A stretch of DNA of 64,000 nucleotides. Origin: Streptomyces clavuligerus (GTDB lineage Bacteria > Actinomycetota > Actinomycetes > Streptomycetales > Streptomycetaceae). Both the position numbers and the translations under genes were made by a program. Below, piece after piece: positions 43,840 to 52,566 of this stretch. The notes beneath the pieces are model-generated. The model saw nothing but the letters and a program-made list of their open reading frames with translations, ran no database searches and was not told where the DNA came from. The DNA lies in the NCBI RefSeq assembly GCF_005519465.1, contig NZ_CP027858.1, positions 2,046,001 to 2,110,000 on the forward strand, written 5' to 3'. Position 1 is the first letter of the stretch. Every line of letters begins with the position of its first letter.

Positions 43840-44619
43840 TCAGGCGGCGAGCCCCAGAGCCGCCATCCGCTGGGTGTGGGCCTTGGTGATCCGGGTGAAC
43901 ATCTCGCCCACGGCGGCGAGGTCGAAGCCGTCCGCCACACCGCCGACCAGCATCGTCGAGAGCGCGTCCCGCTCGGCGACGACACGCTGCGCCTGGGAGA
44001 GCGCCTCACCCATCAGCCTGCGCGCCCACAGGGCGAGCCGTCCGCCCACCCGGGGGTCGGCCTCGATCGCGGCGGTCACCTTCTCGACCGCGAAATGGCC
44101 GTGGCCCGTGTCGTCGAGCACCGCCATCACCAGGGCGCGCGTGTCGGAGTCCAGCCGGGCCGCGACCTCCCGGTAGAAGTCGCTGGCGATCGAGTCGCCC
44201 ACGTACGCCTTGACCAGGCCCTCCAGCCAGTCCGACGGGGCGGTCTGACGGTGGAAGTCGTCCAGCGCCTGCGCGAAGGGCTCCATCGCGGCCGTCGGGT
44301 CGACGTCGATCGCGGCCAGCCGGTCCCGCAAGCGCTCGAAGTGGTGGAACTCCGCCGTGGCCATCGTGGCCAGCTCCGCCTTGTCACCGAGGGTCGGAGC
44401 CAGCTTCGCGTCCTCGGCGAGCCGTTCAAAGGCGGCCAGCTCGCCATAGGCGAGCGCGCCGAGGAGATCCACGACGGCGGCGCGGTACTGGGGCTGCGCG
44501 GACGCCGTCGCCCAGTCCTGGGCGGCGATTCCGGTGTGCTCGGTGGTATCGGCAGGCTCTGCGTGATCTGTGTGCTCTGCGTGATCGGTGGGATCAGCGG
44601 CGTTGTCAGGCGTCTCCAT
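43840..44619 (-). CDS. Ferritin-like fold protein (MiaE-type)
   Basis: The product is 259 aa from ATG at 44619. An acidic His/Thr-rich N-terminal stretch (about 35 residues, with DHAEHTDHAE) precedes a four-helix bundle. Candidate metal-binding helices are LAYGELAAFERL and ATAEFHHFERL in the first half, and DSIASDFYREVA and DTGHGHFAVEKV in the second. This is the pattern of the actinobacterial ferritin-like family (Rv3210c-like) next to a DEAD-box helicase. Whether it binds iron or acts as an oxygenase is not established. Confidence 0.85.
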   Translation of the reverse strand: METPDNAADPTDHAEHTDHAEPADTTEHTGIAAQDWATASAQPQYRAAVVDLLGALAYGELAAFERLAEDAKLAPTLGDKAELATMATAEFHHFERLRDRLAAIDVDPTAAMEPFAQALDDFHRQTAPSDWLEGLVKAYVGDSIASDFYREVAARLDSDTRALVMAVLDDTGHGHFAVEKVTAAIEADPRVGGRLALWARRLMGEALSQAQRVVAERDALSTMLVGGVADGFDLAAVGEMFTRITKAHTQRMAALGLAA

Positions 44620-44765
44620 GGAGCGCACAATAGCCCGCCCGCAGCGGGCCGTAAGGGCCTGGTCAACCCCGTACGGGGCTCTCCCGGCGCGCTCCGCCGT
44701 CCTGCATCCCGGGAAATCGCCCAACACACATGCGCGAATCCGGGGTACAGTGGTAATGCGCCTGT

Positions 44766-44833
44766 CGAGAGGTTTTCTAGGGAAACACGTCTTCTCGGTG
44801 GGCGATCGCAGTGTTTGACCGAGGGATTTTTTT
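44766..44833 (+). promoter_or_regulatory. Terminator/antiterminator-like element in the DEAD-box helicase leader
   Basis: CTCGGT (44794-44799) can pair with ACCGAG (44818-44823), a stem followed by GGA and seven T residues (44827-44833), which is rare in this GC-rich genome. The alternative stem CGAGA (44766-44770) with TCTCG (44793-44797) encloses a further hairpin, GTTTTC (44772-44777) with GGAAAC (44781-44786). The two structures share 44794-44797 and exclude each other, as in attenuators. A TACAGT -10-like box lies at 44746-44751. The remaining leader to 45070 has another stem (CGGTCGGT with ACCGACCG, about 44857-44889). Confidence 0.5.
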
Positions 44834-45070
44834 CCTTCGACCCCTTGAGGATGCCCGGTCGGTGACACGATCGGCTCCGAACCGACCGCCCTCCGTGCGG
44901 ACCGTGCGCCCCTCGCGCACGACCGCTGATGAGGGGCCCCCTCAGCGGTACGACGCTTGAGCGACGGCAGAGGTCCCGCGCCATCCGGCCACCCACGGTC
45001 GGCCCGCTCCGGGCGCGACAGGACCCCCAGTCGTTCGCCTCGCGCCGCGTCTCACAGAAGAGGCAACACC

Positions 45071-47632
45071 CTGACTACGCAGCACACCACTTTCCGGGAT
45101 CTCGGCATCCTCGCGGAAACCGCCGAGGCACTCGAAGCCGTCGGCATTCTGAACCCGTTCCCCATTCAGGAGATGACGCTCCCCGTCGCGCTCTCCGGCA
45201 CCGATGTCATCGGCCAGGCCAAGACCGGCACCGGCAAGACCCTCGGTTTCGGTCTGCCGCTGCTGGAGCGCGTCACCGTCCCCGCGGACGTCGAGGCGGG
45301 CCGGGCCCGGCCCGACCAGCTCTCCGAGGCCCCCCAGGCGCTTGTCGTCGTCCCCACCCGAGAACTGTGCACCCAGGTCACCAACGACCTGCTCACGGCC
45401 GGCAAGGTCCGCAATGTGCGGGTTCTCGCGATCTACGGCGGCCGGGCGTACGAGCCCCAGGTGGAGGCCCTGAGGAAGGGCGTCGATGTGATCGTCGGCA
45501 CCCCGGGCCGACTGCTCGACCTCGCGGGCCAGAAGAAGCTCGACCTCTCGCAGGTGCGCGCGCTGGTCCTGGACGAGGCCGACGAAATGCTCGACCTGGG
45601 CTTCCTCCCCGATGTCGAGAAGATCATCCAGCTGCTGCCCGCCAAGCGGCAGACGATGCTCTTCTCGGCGACGATGCCGGGCGCGGTGATCGGTCTCGCC
45701 CGCCGCTACATGTCGCAGCCCACGCACATCCGCGCCACCGCGCCGGACGACGAGGGCGCGACCGTCGCCAACATCACCCAGCGGGTCTACCGCGCCCACT
45801 CCATGGACAAGCCGGAGATGGTCTCCCGCATTCTCCAGGCCGAGGGCCGGGGACTGGCGATGATCTTCTGCCGGACCAAGCGCACGGCCGCGGACATCGC
45901 CGATCAGCTCGCCCGCCGGGGCTTCGCCTCCGGCGCGGTCCACGGCGACCTCGGCCAGGGCGCGCGCGAGCAGGCGCTGCGGGCGTTCCGCAACGGCAAG
46001 GTGGACGTGCTGGTCTGCACCGACGTCGCCGCGCGCGGTATCGATGTCGAGGGTGTGACCCACGTCATCAACTACCAGTCGCCCGAGGACGAGAAGACCT
46101 ATCTCCACCGGGTCGGCCGCACCGGGCGCGCGGGCGCGTCGGGTACCGCGGTCACGCTGGTGGACTGGGACGACATCCCGCGCTGGCAGCTCATCAACAA
46201 GGCGCTGGACCTGAAGTTCCCCGATCCGGTCGAGACGTACTCCACCTCGCCGCACCTCTTCGAGGAGCTGGGCATCCCGGCGGGCACCAAGGGTGTGCTG
46301 CCGCGTGCCGAGCGGACCCGGGCGGGTCTGGCGGCGGAGGAGCTGGAGGACCTGGGCGAGACCGGGGCACGGGGCCGCAGGTCGCCCTCGGCCCCGGCCC
46401 CGGCCCGGGAGGAGCGCCCCGCGCGCACCCGGCCCCCGCGCCAGCGCCGCCGTACCCGTGGGGGCAGCACGGTGGAGTCGACGGGGACGGCGGCCGAGCC
46501 GCAGCGTTCCACGGACTCCCCGGTGAGCCCGGACGCCACGGCTCCGCGTACGCCCAGGCGCCGTCGCCGCACCCGTGCGGGCGCGTCGTCGGCGGGCATT
46601 CCGGCGGCGGGCGCTCCGGCGCAGGCCGTCGAGAAGCCGCAGGCCGTCGTCGAGGAGCCCACGGCCGTGGCGACGGCCGCCGAGCCGCTGCCGCAGCAGG
46701 CTCCCGCCGCCGAGGCCGTGGTGTCGGCGCCGCGCCGCCGCCGCACCCGTGCGGTGAAGGCCGTGGACACGGTGGAGGCGACCGTCGCCCCCGTCGTGCC
46801 CGCCCCGGCCCCCGCCGTCGATGACGCGCCGGAGCCCGAGGTCAAGCCGCGCCGTACCCGTACGGTCAAGAAGGCCGCAGTCAAGGCCATGGAGACCGCC
46901 GAGAGCACCACGGCCGCCGAGACCGCCGAGGCCGAGACCAAGCCGAGGCGCACCCGGACGACGAAGAAGGCAGCCGAGGCCGTCGAAACGGCCGAAGCCA
47001 CCGAGACCGCCGTCGCGACGCCCCGCCGTACCCGGACGGTCAAGAAGGCAGCCCAGGCCGTCGAGACGACCGAAGCCACCGAGGCCGCAGTGTCGACGCC
47101 GCGCCGCACCCGCACCGCCAAGAAGACGGCGGAGACGGCCGTGGAGACGGCGGAGGGCACGGAGGCCGTGAAGCCGACGACACGCCGCCGTGCCACGAAG
47201 GCGACGGCGAGTGCCGAGGCGGCCGTCGACGCCCCCGAGGCCGAGGTCAAGCCGCGCCGTACCCGTACGGTCAAGAAGGCCGCGGTCAAGGCCATGGAGA
47301 CCGCCGAGGGCACCACGGCCGCCGAGACCGTCGAGGCCGAGACCAAGCCGCGCCGCACCCGGACGACGAAGAAGGCGGCCGAGGCCGTCGAAACGGCCGA
47401 AGCCACCGAGGCCAAGCCGCGCCGCACCCGGACCGTCAAGAAGGCAGCCGAGGCCGTCGAGACGACCGAAGCCACCGAGACCGCCGTCGCGACGCCCCGC
47501 CGCACCCGCACCGCCAAGAAGACGGCGGAGACGGCCGAGGTCACGGACGGCACCGAGGTCAAGCCGCGGCGCACCCGTGCCACGGCCAAGAAGGCGGCGC
47601 CGAAGACGGCCGCCGCTCCGACCGAGGGCTGA
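45071..47632 (+). CDS. DEAD-box RNA helicase with long repetitive basic C-terminal tail
   Basis: The product is about 853 aa. Motifs in order: Q motif (NPFPIQ), AKTGTGKT, PTRE, TPGR, DEAD (VLDEADEML), FSATMP, ARGID and HRVGRTGR, all within the first 390 residues. From about residue 416 the chain is a Lys/Arg/Ala/Thr/Glu-rich tail with about ten PRRTRT-KKAAEAVET-type units, probably disordered and RNA-binding. The start is uncertain: homology-like sequence begins at a CTG (45071) behind GAAGAGG, while an in-frame TTG at 44957 would add 38 unmatched residues. The mycobacterial neighbour of the ferritin-like gene is rhlE. The leader carries an attenuator-like element. Confidence 0.9.
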   Translation: MTTQHTTFRDLGILAETAEALEAVGILNPFPIQEMTLPVALSGTDVIGQAKTGTGKTLGFGLPLLERVTVPADVEAGRARPDQLSEAPQALVVVPTRELCTQVTNDLLTAGKVRNVRVLAIYGGRAYEPQVEALRKGVDVIVGTPGRLLDLAGQKKLDLSQVRALVLDEADEMLDLGFLPDVEKIIQLLPAKRQTMLFSATMPGAVIGLARRYMSQPTHIRATAPDDEGATVANITQRVYRAHSMDKPEMVSRILQAEGRGLAMIFCRTKRTAADIADQLARRGFASGAVHGDLGQGAREQALRAFRNGKVDVLVCTDVAARGIDVEGVTHVINYQSPEDEKTYLHRVGRTGRAGASGTAVTLVDWDDIPRWQLINKALDLKFPDPVETYSTSPHLFEELGIPAGTKGVLPRAERTRAGLAAEELEDLGETGARGRRSPSAPAPAREERPARTRPPRQRRRTRGGSTVESTGTAAEPQRSTDSPVSPDATAPRTPRRRRRTRAGASSAGIPAAGAPAQAVEKPQAVVEEPTAVATAAEPLPQQAPAAEAVVSAPRRRRTRAVKAVDTVEATVAPVVPAPAPAVDDAPEPEVKPRRTRTVKKAAVKAMETAESTTAAETAEAETKPRRTRTTKKAAEAVETAEATETAVATPRRTRTVKKAAQAVETTEATEAAVSTPRRTRTAKKTAETAVETAEGTEAVKPTTRRRATKATASAEAAVDAPEAEVKPRRTRTVKKAAVKAMETAEGTTAAETVEAETKPRRTRTTKKAAEAVETAEATEAKPRRTRTVKKAAEAVETTEATETAVATPRRTRTAKKTAETAEVTDGTEVKPRRTRATAKKAAPKTAAAPTEG
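46838..47620 (+). repeat. PRRTRT repeat array with a 405-bp higher-order duplication
   Basis: About ten coding repeats of 22-32 codons begin with (K)PRRTRT. The block starting at 46838 recurs at 47243, exactly 405 nt (135 codons) later, with near-identical sequence over several units. This shows a recent internal duplication of a four- to five-repeat block. Confidence 0.8.
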
Positions 47633-47769
47633 TCGACAGCGCGTCAGCCCGGTCACCGGCCTGATCACCGGCCCGGTCCCCGCCCAGGGGGCCGGGCCGG
47701 TGGCGTATCCGGCGCCCTGGGTGGGGGGCTTCCCGCGCGCCGGGTGCAACCCGTCGGTAACCTCGGGGC

Positions 47770-48648
47770 ATGAGCAGGCCGCCCACCTTTGTGCCCCCCG
47801 TATGCGCCGAGTCCCGCACGCTGCGGACCTCCCGGGGGGAGTTCGCCGTCCTGGACGCCCGGCCCAGAGCGGGCGACCACCGGGGGACGGCGCTGCTGCT
47901 GCCCGGCTTCACGGGCAGCAAGGAGGACTTCATCGCCATGCTCGCGCCCCTCGCCGCCGCCGGATACCGGGTGGTCGCCGTGGACGGCCGGGGGCAGTAC
48001 GAGACCGAGGGCCCCGACGACGAGCGGGCCTACGCCCAGGAGGAGCTGGCCCGCGATGTCCTCGCCCAGGCCAGGGCGGTCGGCGGGGACGGCCCGCTGC
48101 ATCTGCTCGGGCACTCGCTCGGCGGCCAGATCTCCCGGGCCGCCGTCCTGCTGGACCCTTCCCCGTTCCGCACCCTCACCGTGATGTCCTCGGGTCCGGC
48201 CCGGATCTCGCCCGCCCAGCGCGAGCGGGTACGGCTGCTGAGCGACGCGCTGGCCGTGATGGGGATGGCCGAGGTGTGGGAGGCGATGCAGGCCCTCGAC
48301 CCGCCGGAGGAGACGGCCACCGACGGGGAGGATCTGCGGCGGCGCTGGATGCTCACCGACCCCCGTCAGCTCGTCGCCACCGGACGGCAGCTCTCCACGG
48401 AGCCGGACCGGGTGGACGCGCTGGCCGCGCTGGACACGCTGCCCAAGCATGTGATCAGCGGGGAACGGGACGACACCTGGCCCGTGGAGCAGTTGGACGA
48501 GATGGCGCGGCGGCTCGGCGCACGGCGCACGGTGATCAGCGGGGCCGAGCACTCCCCCAACACCGACCGGCCCGAGGAGACGGCCGCCGCGACGGCCGCC
48601 TTCTGGGACGCGCACACCCCGCGGACGGACCCGCCGTCCGGCCGGTGA
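47770..48648 (+). CDS. Alpha/beta-fold hydrolase
   Basis: The product is 292 aa. It has oxyanion loop LLLPGFTGSKEDF (about residues 43-55), VAVDGRGQYET, nucleophile elbow LLGHSLGGQ (Ser about 115), acid in SGERDDTWPV and base in GAEHSPNTDRP. This is the esterase/thioesterase-like hydrolase pattern, similar to the hydrolases next to rhlE-type genes in other actinobacteria. No signal peptide is seen. The substrate is unknown. Confidence 0.9.
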   Translation: MSRPPTFVPPVCAESRTLRTSRGEFAVLDARPRAGDHRGTALLLPGFTGSKEDFIAMLAPLAAAGYRVVAVDGRGQYETEGPDDERAYAQEELARDVLAQARAVGGDGPLHLLGHSLGGQISRAAVLLDPSPFRTLTVMSSGPARISPAQRERVRLLSDALAVMGMAEVWEAMQALDPPEETATDGEDLRRRWMLTDPRQLVATGRQLSTEPDRVDALAALDTLPKHVISGERDDTWPVEQLDEMARRLGARRTVISGAEHSPNTDRPEETAAATAAFWDAHTPRTDPPSGR

Positions 48649-48738
48649 GCCCCGCGCCCACGGCCCGGACGAAGCGGCGGGACATCGGCGGATGCCCAGC
48701 CCGCGCCCGTCGGCGGTGACGGCGGCTCGCGGGAGGCG

Positions 48739-49258
48739 TCACCACCGGTGGACGGGGTAACGGGCGGCACCGCCCGGGCGGGCCGCCGCGATGCCGACGG
48801 CGACCAGCAGCAGCGCCAGGAAGGAGACCGGGGCGGTTCGGTGAGCACCGCGACGACGGCGGTGGCGGCGGCCGGGGAGTGCGGGGTCCTGGCCAGGGCC
48901 ATCGCGCCGACGGCCGGCCCGCCCGCCACGGCGGCGGTCCACAGCGAGTCGCCCGCCACCGCTCCGGCGAGGAGCCCCACGGTGGCGGAGATCGGTTGCC
49001 CGCCGACGACGCCGCGCGGCTGGGCGAGCGGCAGCGCGGGGGCGGCGAGGACGAGGGCCGCGCTCGCGGCGAGCGGCGGTATCAGCGCCGGACGGTCGAG
49101 CACGGTCCCCAGGGCGACCATCGCGAGCAGGGCGCCGACGGCCGCGAGTGTCGCGGCGACAATGACGGGAAGCGGCGCCCGCGCCGGGGCCCTGCTCCCC
49201 AGGACGGTGGCGACACGGTCCCGGAGGGCCGGACCGGATCTGGGCGTATCGGGACGAG
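48739..49258 (-). pseudogene. HPP-family membrane protein, frameshifted and lacking a start
   Basis: One minus-strand frame encodes an HPP protein (APARAPLPVIVAATLAAVGA, LIPPLAASAALVLAAPALPL, AQPRGVVGGQPISATVG, ALARTPHSPAAATAVVAVL). After VLTEP it runs off, while the expected end (PVSFLALLLVAVGIAAARP to YPVHRW) continues in another frame. The break is at the C4 run near 48831-48834, so one lost C would explain it. No start codon with a ribosome site lies ahead of the HPP sequence. HPP proteins are four-TM membrane proteins linked to nitrite transport in plants. It is a decayed gene or a sequencing error. Confidence 0.7.
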
Positions 49259-49370
49259 GGGCTGCCCTCCGCGGCGGGCGCCGGGCAGGACGCCGACCCG
49301 GGCGGATGGGCTGTCGCGGAGGACGGCGCGTCGGAGAGACCGGGCGGGGCTCGTACGGGCCTGTCCGGCA

Positions 49371-49519
49371 CCGGGCTGTGGCCTCTCCTCCGTCACGGGG
49401 CACCCGGACAGGCCGCGCACACTCTGCGGGCACAGTTCCGGCTGTGGCCTCTGCTTCGTCACGGGGCACCCCCGCCGCACGTGGTGCACTCCGGTCTCGC
49501 GTGTGGTGCACTCCGGTCT
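49371..49519. repeat. Paired direct repeats upstream of the LysR gene
   Basis: Repeat A, about 34 bp (GGCTGTGGCCTCT...GTCACGGGGCACCC), occurs at 49371 and 49438 with three mismatches or indels. Repeat B (GTGGTGCACTCCGGTCT, 17 bp) occurs at 49481 and 49503. The rest of 49259-49804 holds no gene that I can support. Confidence 0.6.
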
Positions 49520-49804
49520 GCGGCAACCGGGTCCGGGTGGCCCGGCACAGCCGCCGCGCCCGCGAGGACGCCCCCGGTCCACCGATGAACCCGGGCCGCT
49601 AAGCGTACGTTCACCGTGAGAAGACCCGTGTGTGATCCAGGCACGGAGACACATGGTCGGGGCTGTCCGAAAGCGGGGACAGGGGACTCGGGCCCCGCGG
49701 TCCGGGAGAGATCCGGCACCTCACAAAGATGGGCACAGCGTGAGTGGAATCCAATTCGGTGGCGGCCTCGGGAGGGGTCGGACCTCATATGACTGGGGCG
49801 ATGT

Positions 49805-50719
49805 GTGACTTACGATCTGTCGATGTATCAGCTGCGCACGTTCCGGGAAGTCGCCCGGCTGGGCAGCTTCACCAAAGCGGCCCGGAGCCTGGGGTACGCG
49901 CAGTCGAGTATCAGCGCGCATATCAGGGCACTGGAGGCCCATATCGGTTTCAAGCTGTTACAGCGGATGCCGCACGGCGTACGACTCACCGCGGCGGGCG
50001 AGATATTCCAGGATCACGTTCTCCGTATTTTCCATGTGATGGACGAGATGGCGAGCGCGCTGAACCCCACCGGCGAGATGGAGGGCCGGGCGACCGTGGG
50101 CGCGTCCGCCCTGCTGCTGGAGACACGGATGGGCCCGCTGGTCCGGGAGTGCCGCCACCGCTACCCCCATGTCCGGGTCTCGCCCCGGCAGCTCACGATC
50201 GCCGGCACGGCCGACGCGGTGCGCACGGGGGCCGTGGACATGGCCCTGATCCACGGCGACAACGGCTTCGACGAGCCCCTGCCGATCGGAGTCATGATCA
50301 AGGATCTGCCGCCGCTGGAGGTGGTCCCCGTGGGCCGGGCCGCCCTCGCCCGCGGCGGGGAACCGGGTGCCGTCCCGGCCGCCGCGCGAGTGCTGGTCGT
50401 GGACCCCGACTGCGTCTCCCACCAGGTGCTCGCCACCAGCCTGCGGGAGGTCCACGGCATCGACGCGCCGATGGTCGAGGCCGGTTCGGTGGGCGGCGCG
50501 CGGGAGCTGGCCCGCAGCGGCTACGGCATCGCCATGCTGCCCGCCGAGGCCGTGTGCCGGGGCGAGGAGTGCCATGGGCTGGCCGTCGTCCCGGGGCTGC
50601 CCCGGGTGCGGCTGGGGGTGCGCGCGCTCTGGGCCGACCGGGCGATGTCCGCGGTGGCCGCGGTGTGCGGTGTCGCCGAGCGGATCGGCCGGGAGCACCA
50701 GGCCGTGGAGTTCGCCTGA
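49805..50719 (+). CDS. LysR-family transcriptional regulator
   Basis: The product is 304 aa from GTG at 49805; an in-frame ATG at 49823 begins MYQLRTFREVARLGSF, the usual LysR start. The winged HTH (residues 8-66) reads FTKAARSLGYAQSSISAHIRALEAHIGFKLLQR. The effector domain has the standard RD-I start (GRATVGASALLLE). A TACGAT box at 49810-49815 would place a transcript start on the ATG at 49823, so a leaderless start there is possible. The adjacent genes do not reveal the regulon. Confidence 0.9.
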   Translation: MTYDLSMYQLRTFREVARLGSFTKAARSLGYAQSSISAHIRALEAHIGFKLLQRMPHGVRLTAAGEIFQDHVLRIFHVMDEMASALNPTGEMEGRATVGASALLLETRMGPLVRECRHRYPHVRVSPRQLTIAGTADAVRTGAVDMALIHGDNGFDEPLPIGVMIKDLPPLEVVPVGRAALARGGEPGAVPAAARVLVVDPDCVSHQVLATSLREVHGIDAPMVEAGSVGGARELARSGYGIAMLPAEAVCRGEECHGLAVVPGLPRVRLGVRALWADRAMSAVAAVCGVAERIGREHQAVEFA

Positions 50720-50941
50720 CGCACCCCCTTCCGGCCCGGCGGGACCACCGGGCCGCGCCTTTCGAGACCCGCGCCGAACCCCACGGCGGCGGGGAGCCGT
50801 TCCAGGGAGCGGACCCTGTCGACGGCATCCCCAGAAGTCGGCACCCACCCGGAGATCCGGGTGGCAGCACGAGCGGAAAGGGCCTTGGGGTGATTTCGCT
50901 GAAGTCCCGCTGGCGCAGTGCCACCACGGTGAATCACACCG

Positions 50942-50995
50942 GGCGGGGAGCCGGAAGAGTGCTCCTGTTCCGGCACCCCGCCTTTTCTCCTTTCC
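50942..50995 (+). terminator. Intrinsic terminator between lysR and cupin gene
   Basis: A 15-bp stem with one mismatch (50942-50956 with 50968-50982) is followed by TTTTCTCCTTT. It could end the LysR transcript or act within the leader of the cupin gene, which starts 105 nt later. The rest of 50720-51099 holds no supported gene. Confidence 0.7.
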
Positions 50996-51099
50996 GGCCG
51001 TCGACCCCACCGATACCGCTCATCGACGAAAGAAAAGGAACCCTGGCCACGGCCCCGGTAACACGGCGGGCTCCGCACCGAGGAGAGAGGGGGAGATCG

Positions 51100-51501
51100 A
51101 TGGCGGAAGACGTCCTTTGCATCGCGCACGCATGTCGCAACGAGCACTGCGTCCTGTGGGGCCCCGGTGGGACCTCGGAATCGGCCGGACTCCTCCTGCG
51201 CTTTCCGCCCGGCGCCCACGGGGACTTCCCTGAACACCTCGGCCATGAGCTGATGCTGGTGCGCGACGGAGTGCCGGACCACAGCGACGGCATGTCCTAC
51301 GGCAAGGGCGATCCCGTCGTCGAGGGGCCGGGGACCCGGCATCAGATATCGGGCAAGGTGCGCCGGGCCGGACTGCGCGACCGGGGTGCGCGGGCGGGGG
51401 CCGCCGTCCACCGGATCGAGAACGCAGGGGACACAGGAGACACCGAGAACGCAGGGAACGCAGGAGACACAGGAGACGCAGGGGAACCGGCGGCGGAGTG
51501 A
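51100..51501 (+). CDS. Small cupin-like protein with repetitive acidic tail
   Basis: The product is 133 aa from ATG behind GAGAGAGGGGGAG. The core (about residues 25-90) reads LLRFPPGAHGDFPEHLGHELMLV and then PVVEGPGTRHQIS, the beta-strand and His pattern of ChrR-type cupins. Two cysteines lie near the N-terminus (CIAHACRNEHC). The last 30 residues are GDTGD/ENAGN repeats encoded by 9-bp units, so the C-terminus may be variable. The role is unknown; metal or small-ligand sensing is typical. Confidence 0.6.
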   Translation: MAEDVLCIAHACRNEHCVLWGPGGTSESAGLLLRFPPGAHGDFPEHLGHELMLVRDGVPDHSDGMSYGKGDPVVEGPGTRHQISGKVRRAGLRDRGARAGAAVHRIENAGDTGDTENAGNAGDTGDAGEPAAE

Positions 51502-51563
51502 CGGCCCCGGCGGGCCCGGCGGTGGCGTCCGGGCGCCCGGCCTGGGGCTGGAGGTGCTGTCGG

Positions 51564-52496
51564 CTAGTACTGGGCCTGAAGGTGCTGCCAGAAGCCGTCC
51601 CGCAGCGCCCTGCGCAGCACCGCGTGCCCGCGCAGGGAGCGCTGGAGCACCCGTTCCGCCTCGATGAGCAGATCCTGGTCCACCGGGCCGGGGAGGTAGG
51701 GGTGGCCGGGCAGCAGCTCGGCCATCGTGTCCCGGCCCCGTTCCGCCAGCCAGGTGGCCGCGATCTGGGCGCCCACGAAGCGCACCTCGTCCCGGGAGGG
51801 CGGCGGCGCCCCCTCGTTCTCGAAGGTCGTGACCGCCCGGCGGGTGATGTAGGGGCGGCAGAAGTCCAGGTCGAAGGTGCGCTGGCTGTCGACCTCCCAG
51901 AGCAGGGGCTCGGCCTGGTTGCTCCCGTCCGCCGCCTCGATGCCCCACAGATGCACCCGGGCCCCGTACCCCTGGGCGGCCTCCACCGCCGAGACGAGGT
52001 CCTCGTCGCCGCCCACCAGCGCGGCGTCGCTGATCGCGCGGTGCCGGGCCAGGGACTCCAGATCGCTGCGGATCAGCGAGTCCACGCCCTTCTGCTGGTT
52101 GTTGGCGTTGAGGTTGCCGAGCCGTACCTTCACATCCGGCAGTTCGGCGATGGACTGCTGCTCGGGGGTGTGGATACGCCGGCGGGCCCCGTCGTACCAG
52201 TAGACGCGCAGCAGCCTGCTGTCCGCGAAGATCGTGCGGGCCTTGTCGATGAACGCCTCGATCATCCCCTCGGCGTCCAGGTCGAACGCGCGCCGGTCCT
52301 CGGTCCCCGCCACGAGCAGCCCCGCCGCCGCGTAGACATAGCCCGCGTCGACGAAGATCGCATGGGTCGACGGCGTCTTGGCGACCTCGGCGAGCATGCG
52401 TTGCAGCAGCTCATTGGTCTGCTCGACCCGGGAGCCGAGGTCCCCGAGGGCTGTGGCGATCTGTGAGTCCTTCATACGGGGCTCATTCTCCGGCAT
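51564..52496 (-). CDS. NYN-domain (PIN-like, LabA/DUF88) ribonuclease-like protein
   Basis: The product is 310 aa from ATG at 52496 (alternatives at 52533 and 52475). An N-terminal helical segment precedes the NYN domain: AIFVDAGYVYAAAG (first Asp), VYWYDGARR, KGVDSLIRSDLESLA (second acidic site) and AALVGGDEDLVSAVEAAQ (third), the metal-binding Asp set of NYN nucleases. The C-terminal third (about 85 residues) is helical (TWLAERGRDTMAELLPG) and may be a partner domain. It probably cleaves RNA. It is divergent from a conserved 50-aa ORF across two palindromes. Confidence 0.88.
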   Translation of the reverse strand: MPENEPRMKDSQIATALGDLGSRVEQTNELLQRMLAEVAKTPSTHAIFVDAGYVYAAAGLLVAGTEDRRAFDLDAEGMIEAFIDKARTIFADSRLLRVYWYDGARRRIHTPEQQSIAELPDVKVRLGNLNANNQQKGVDSLIRSDLESLARHRAISDAALVGGDEDLVSAVEAAQGYGARVHLWGIEAADGSNQAEPLLWEVDSQRTFDLDFCRPYITRRAVTTFENEGAPPPSRDEVRFVGAQIAATWLAERGRDTMAELLPGHPYLPGPVDQDLLIEAERVLQRSLRGHAVLRRALRDGFWQHLQAQY

Positions 52497-52566
52497 ACCG
52501 GCCCCATGCACCGGCCGATGACCGATACCCATCAGTAACCCCTGGGTGACCCGCCAGTCATTAGAC

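Noticed and set aside
44942-47749. Long minus-strand ORF (935 codons) opposite the DEAD-box helicase with RLGLGGLDGL-type repeats
   Set aside because: It is the mirror of the helicase repeat region. The helicase frame carries all motifs and the antisense frame has none; long antisense ORFs are expected at this GC content.
49259-49526. N-terminal extension of the HPP gene starting at 49526
   Set aside because: The extension is Arg/Pro-rich with no membrane segments and runs through direct repeats, so it is not a plausible part of the protein.
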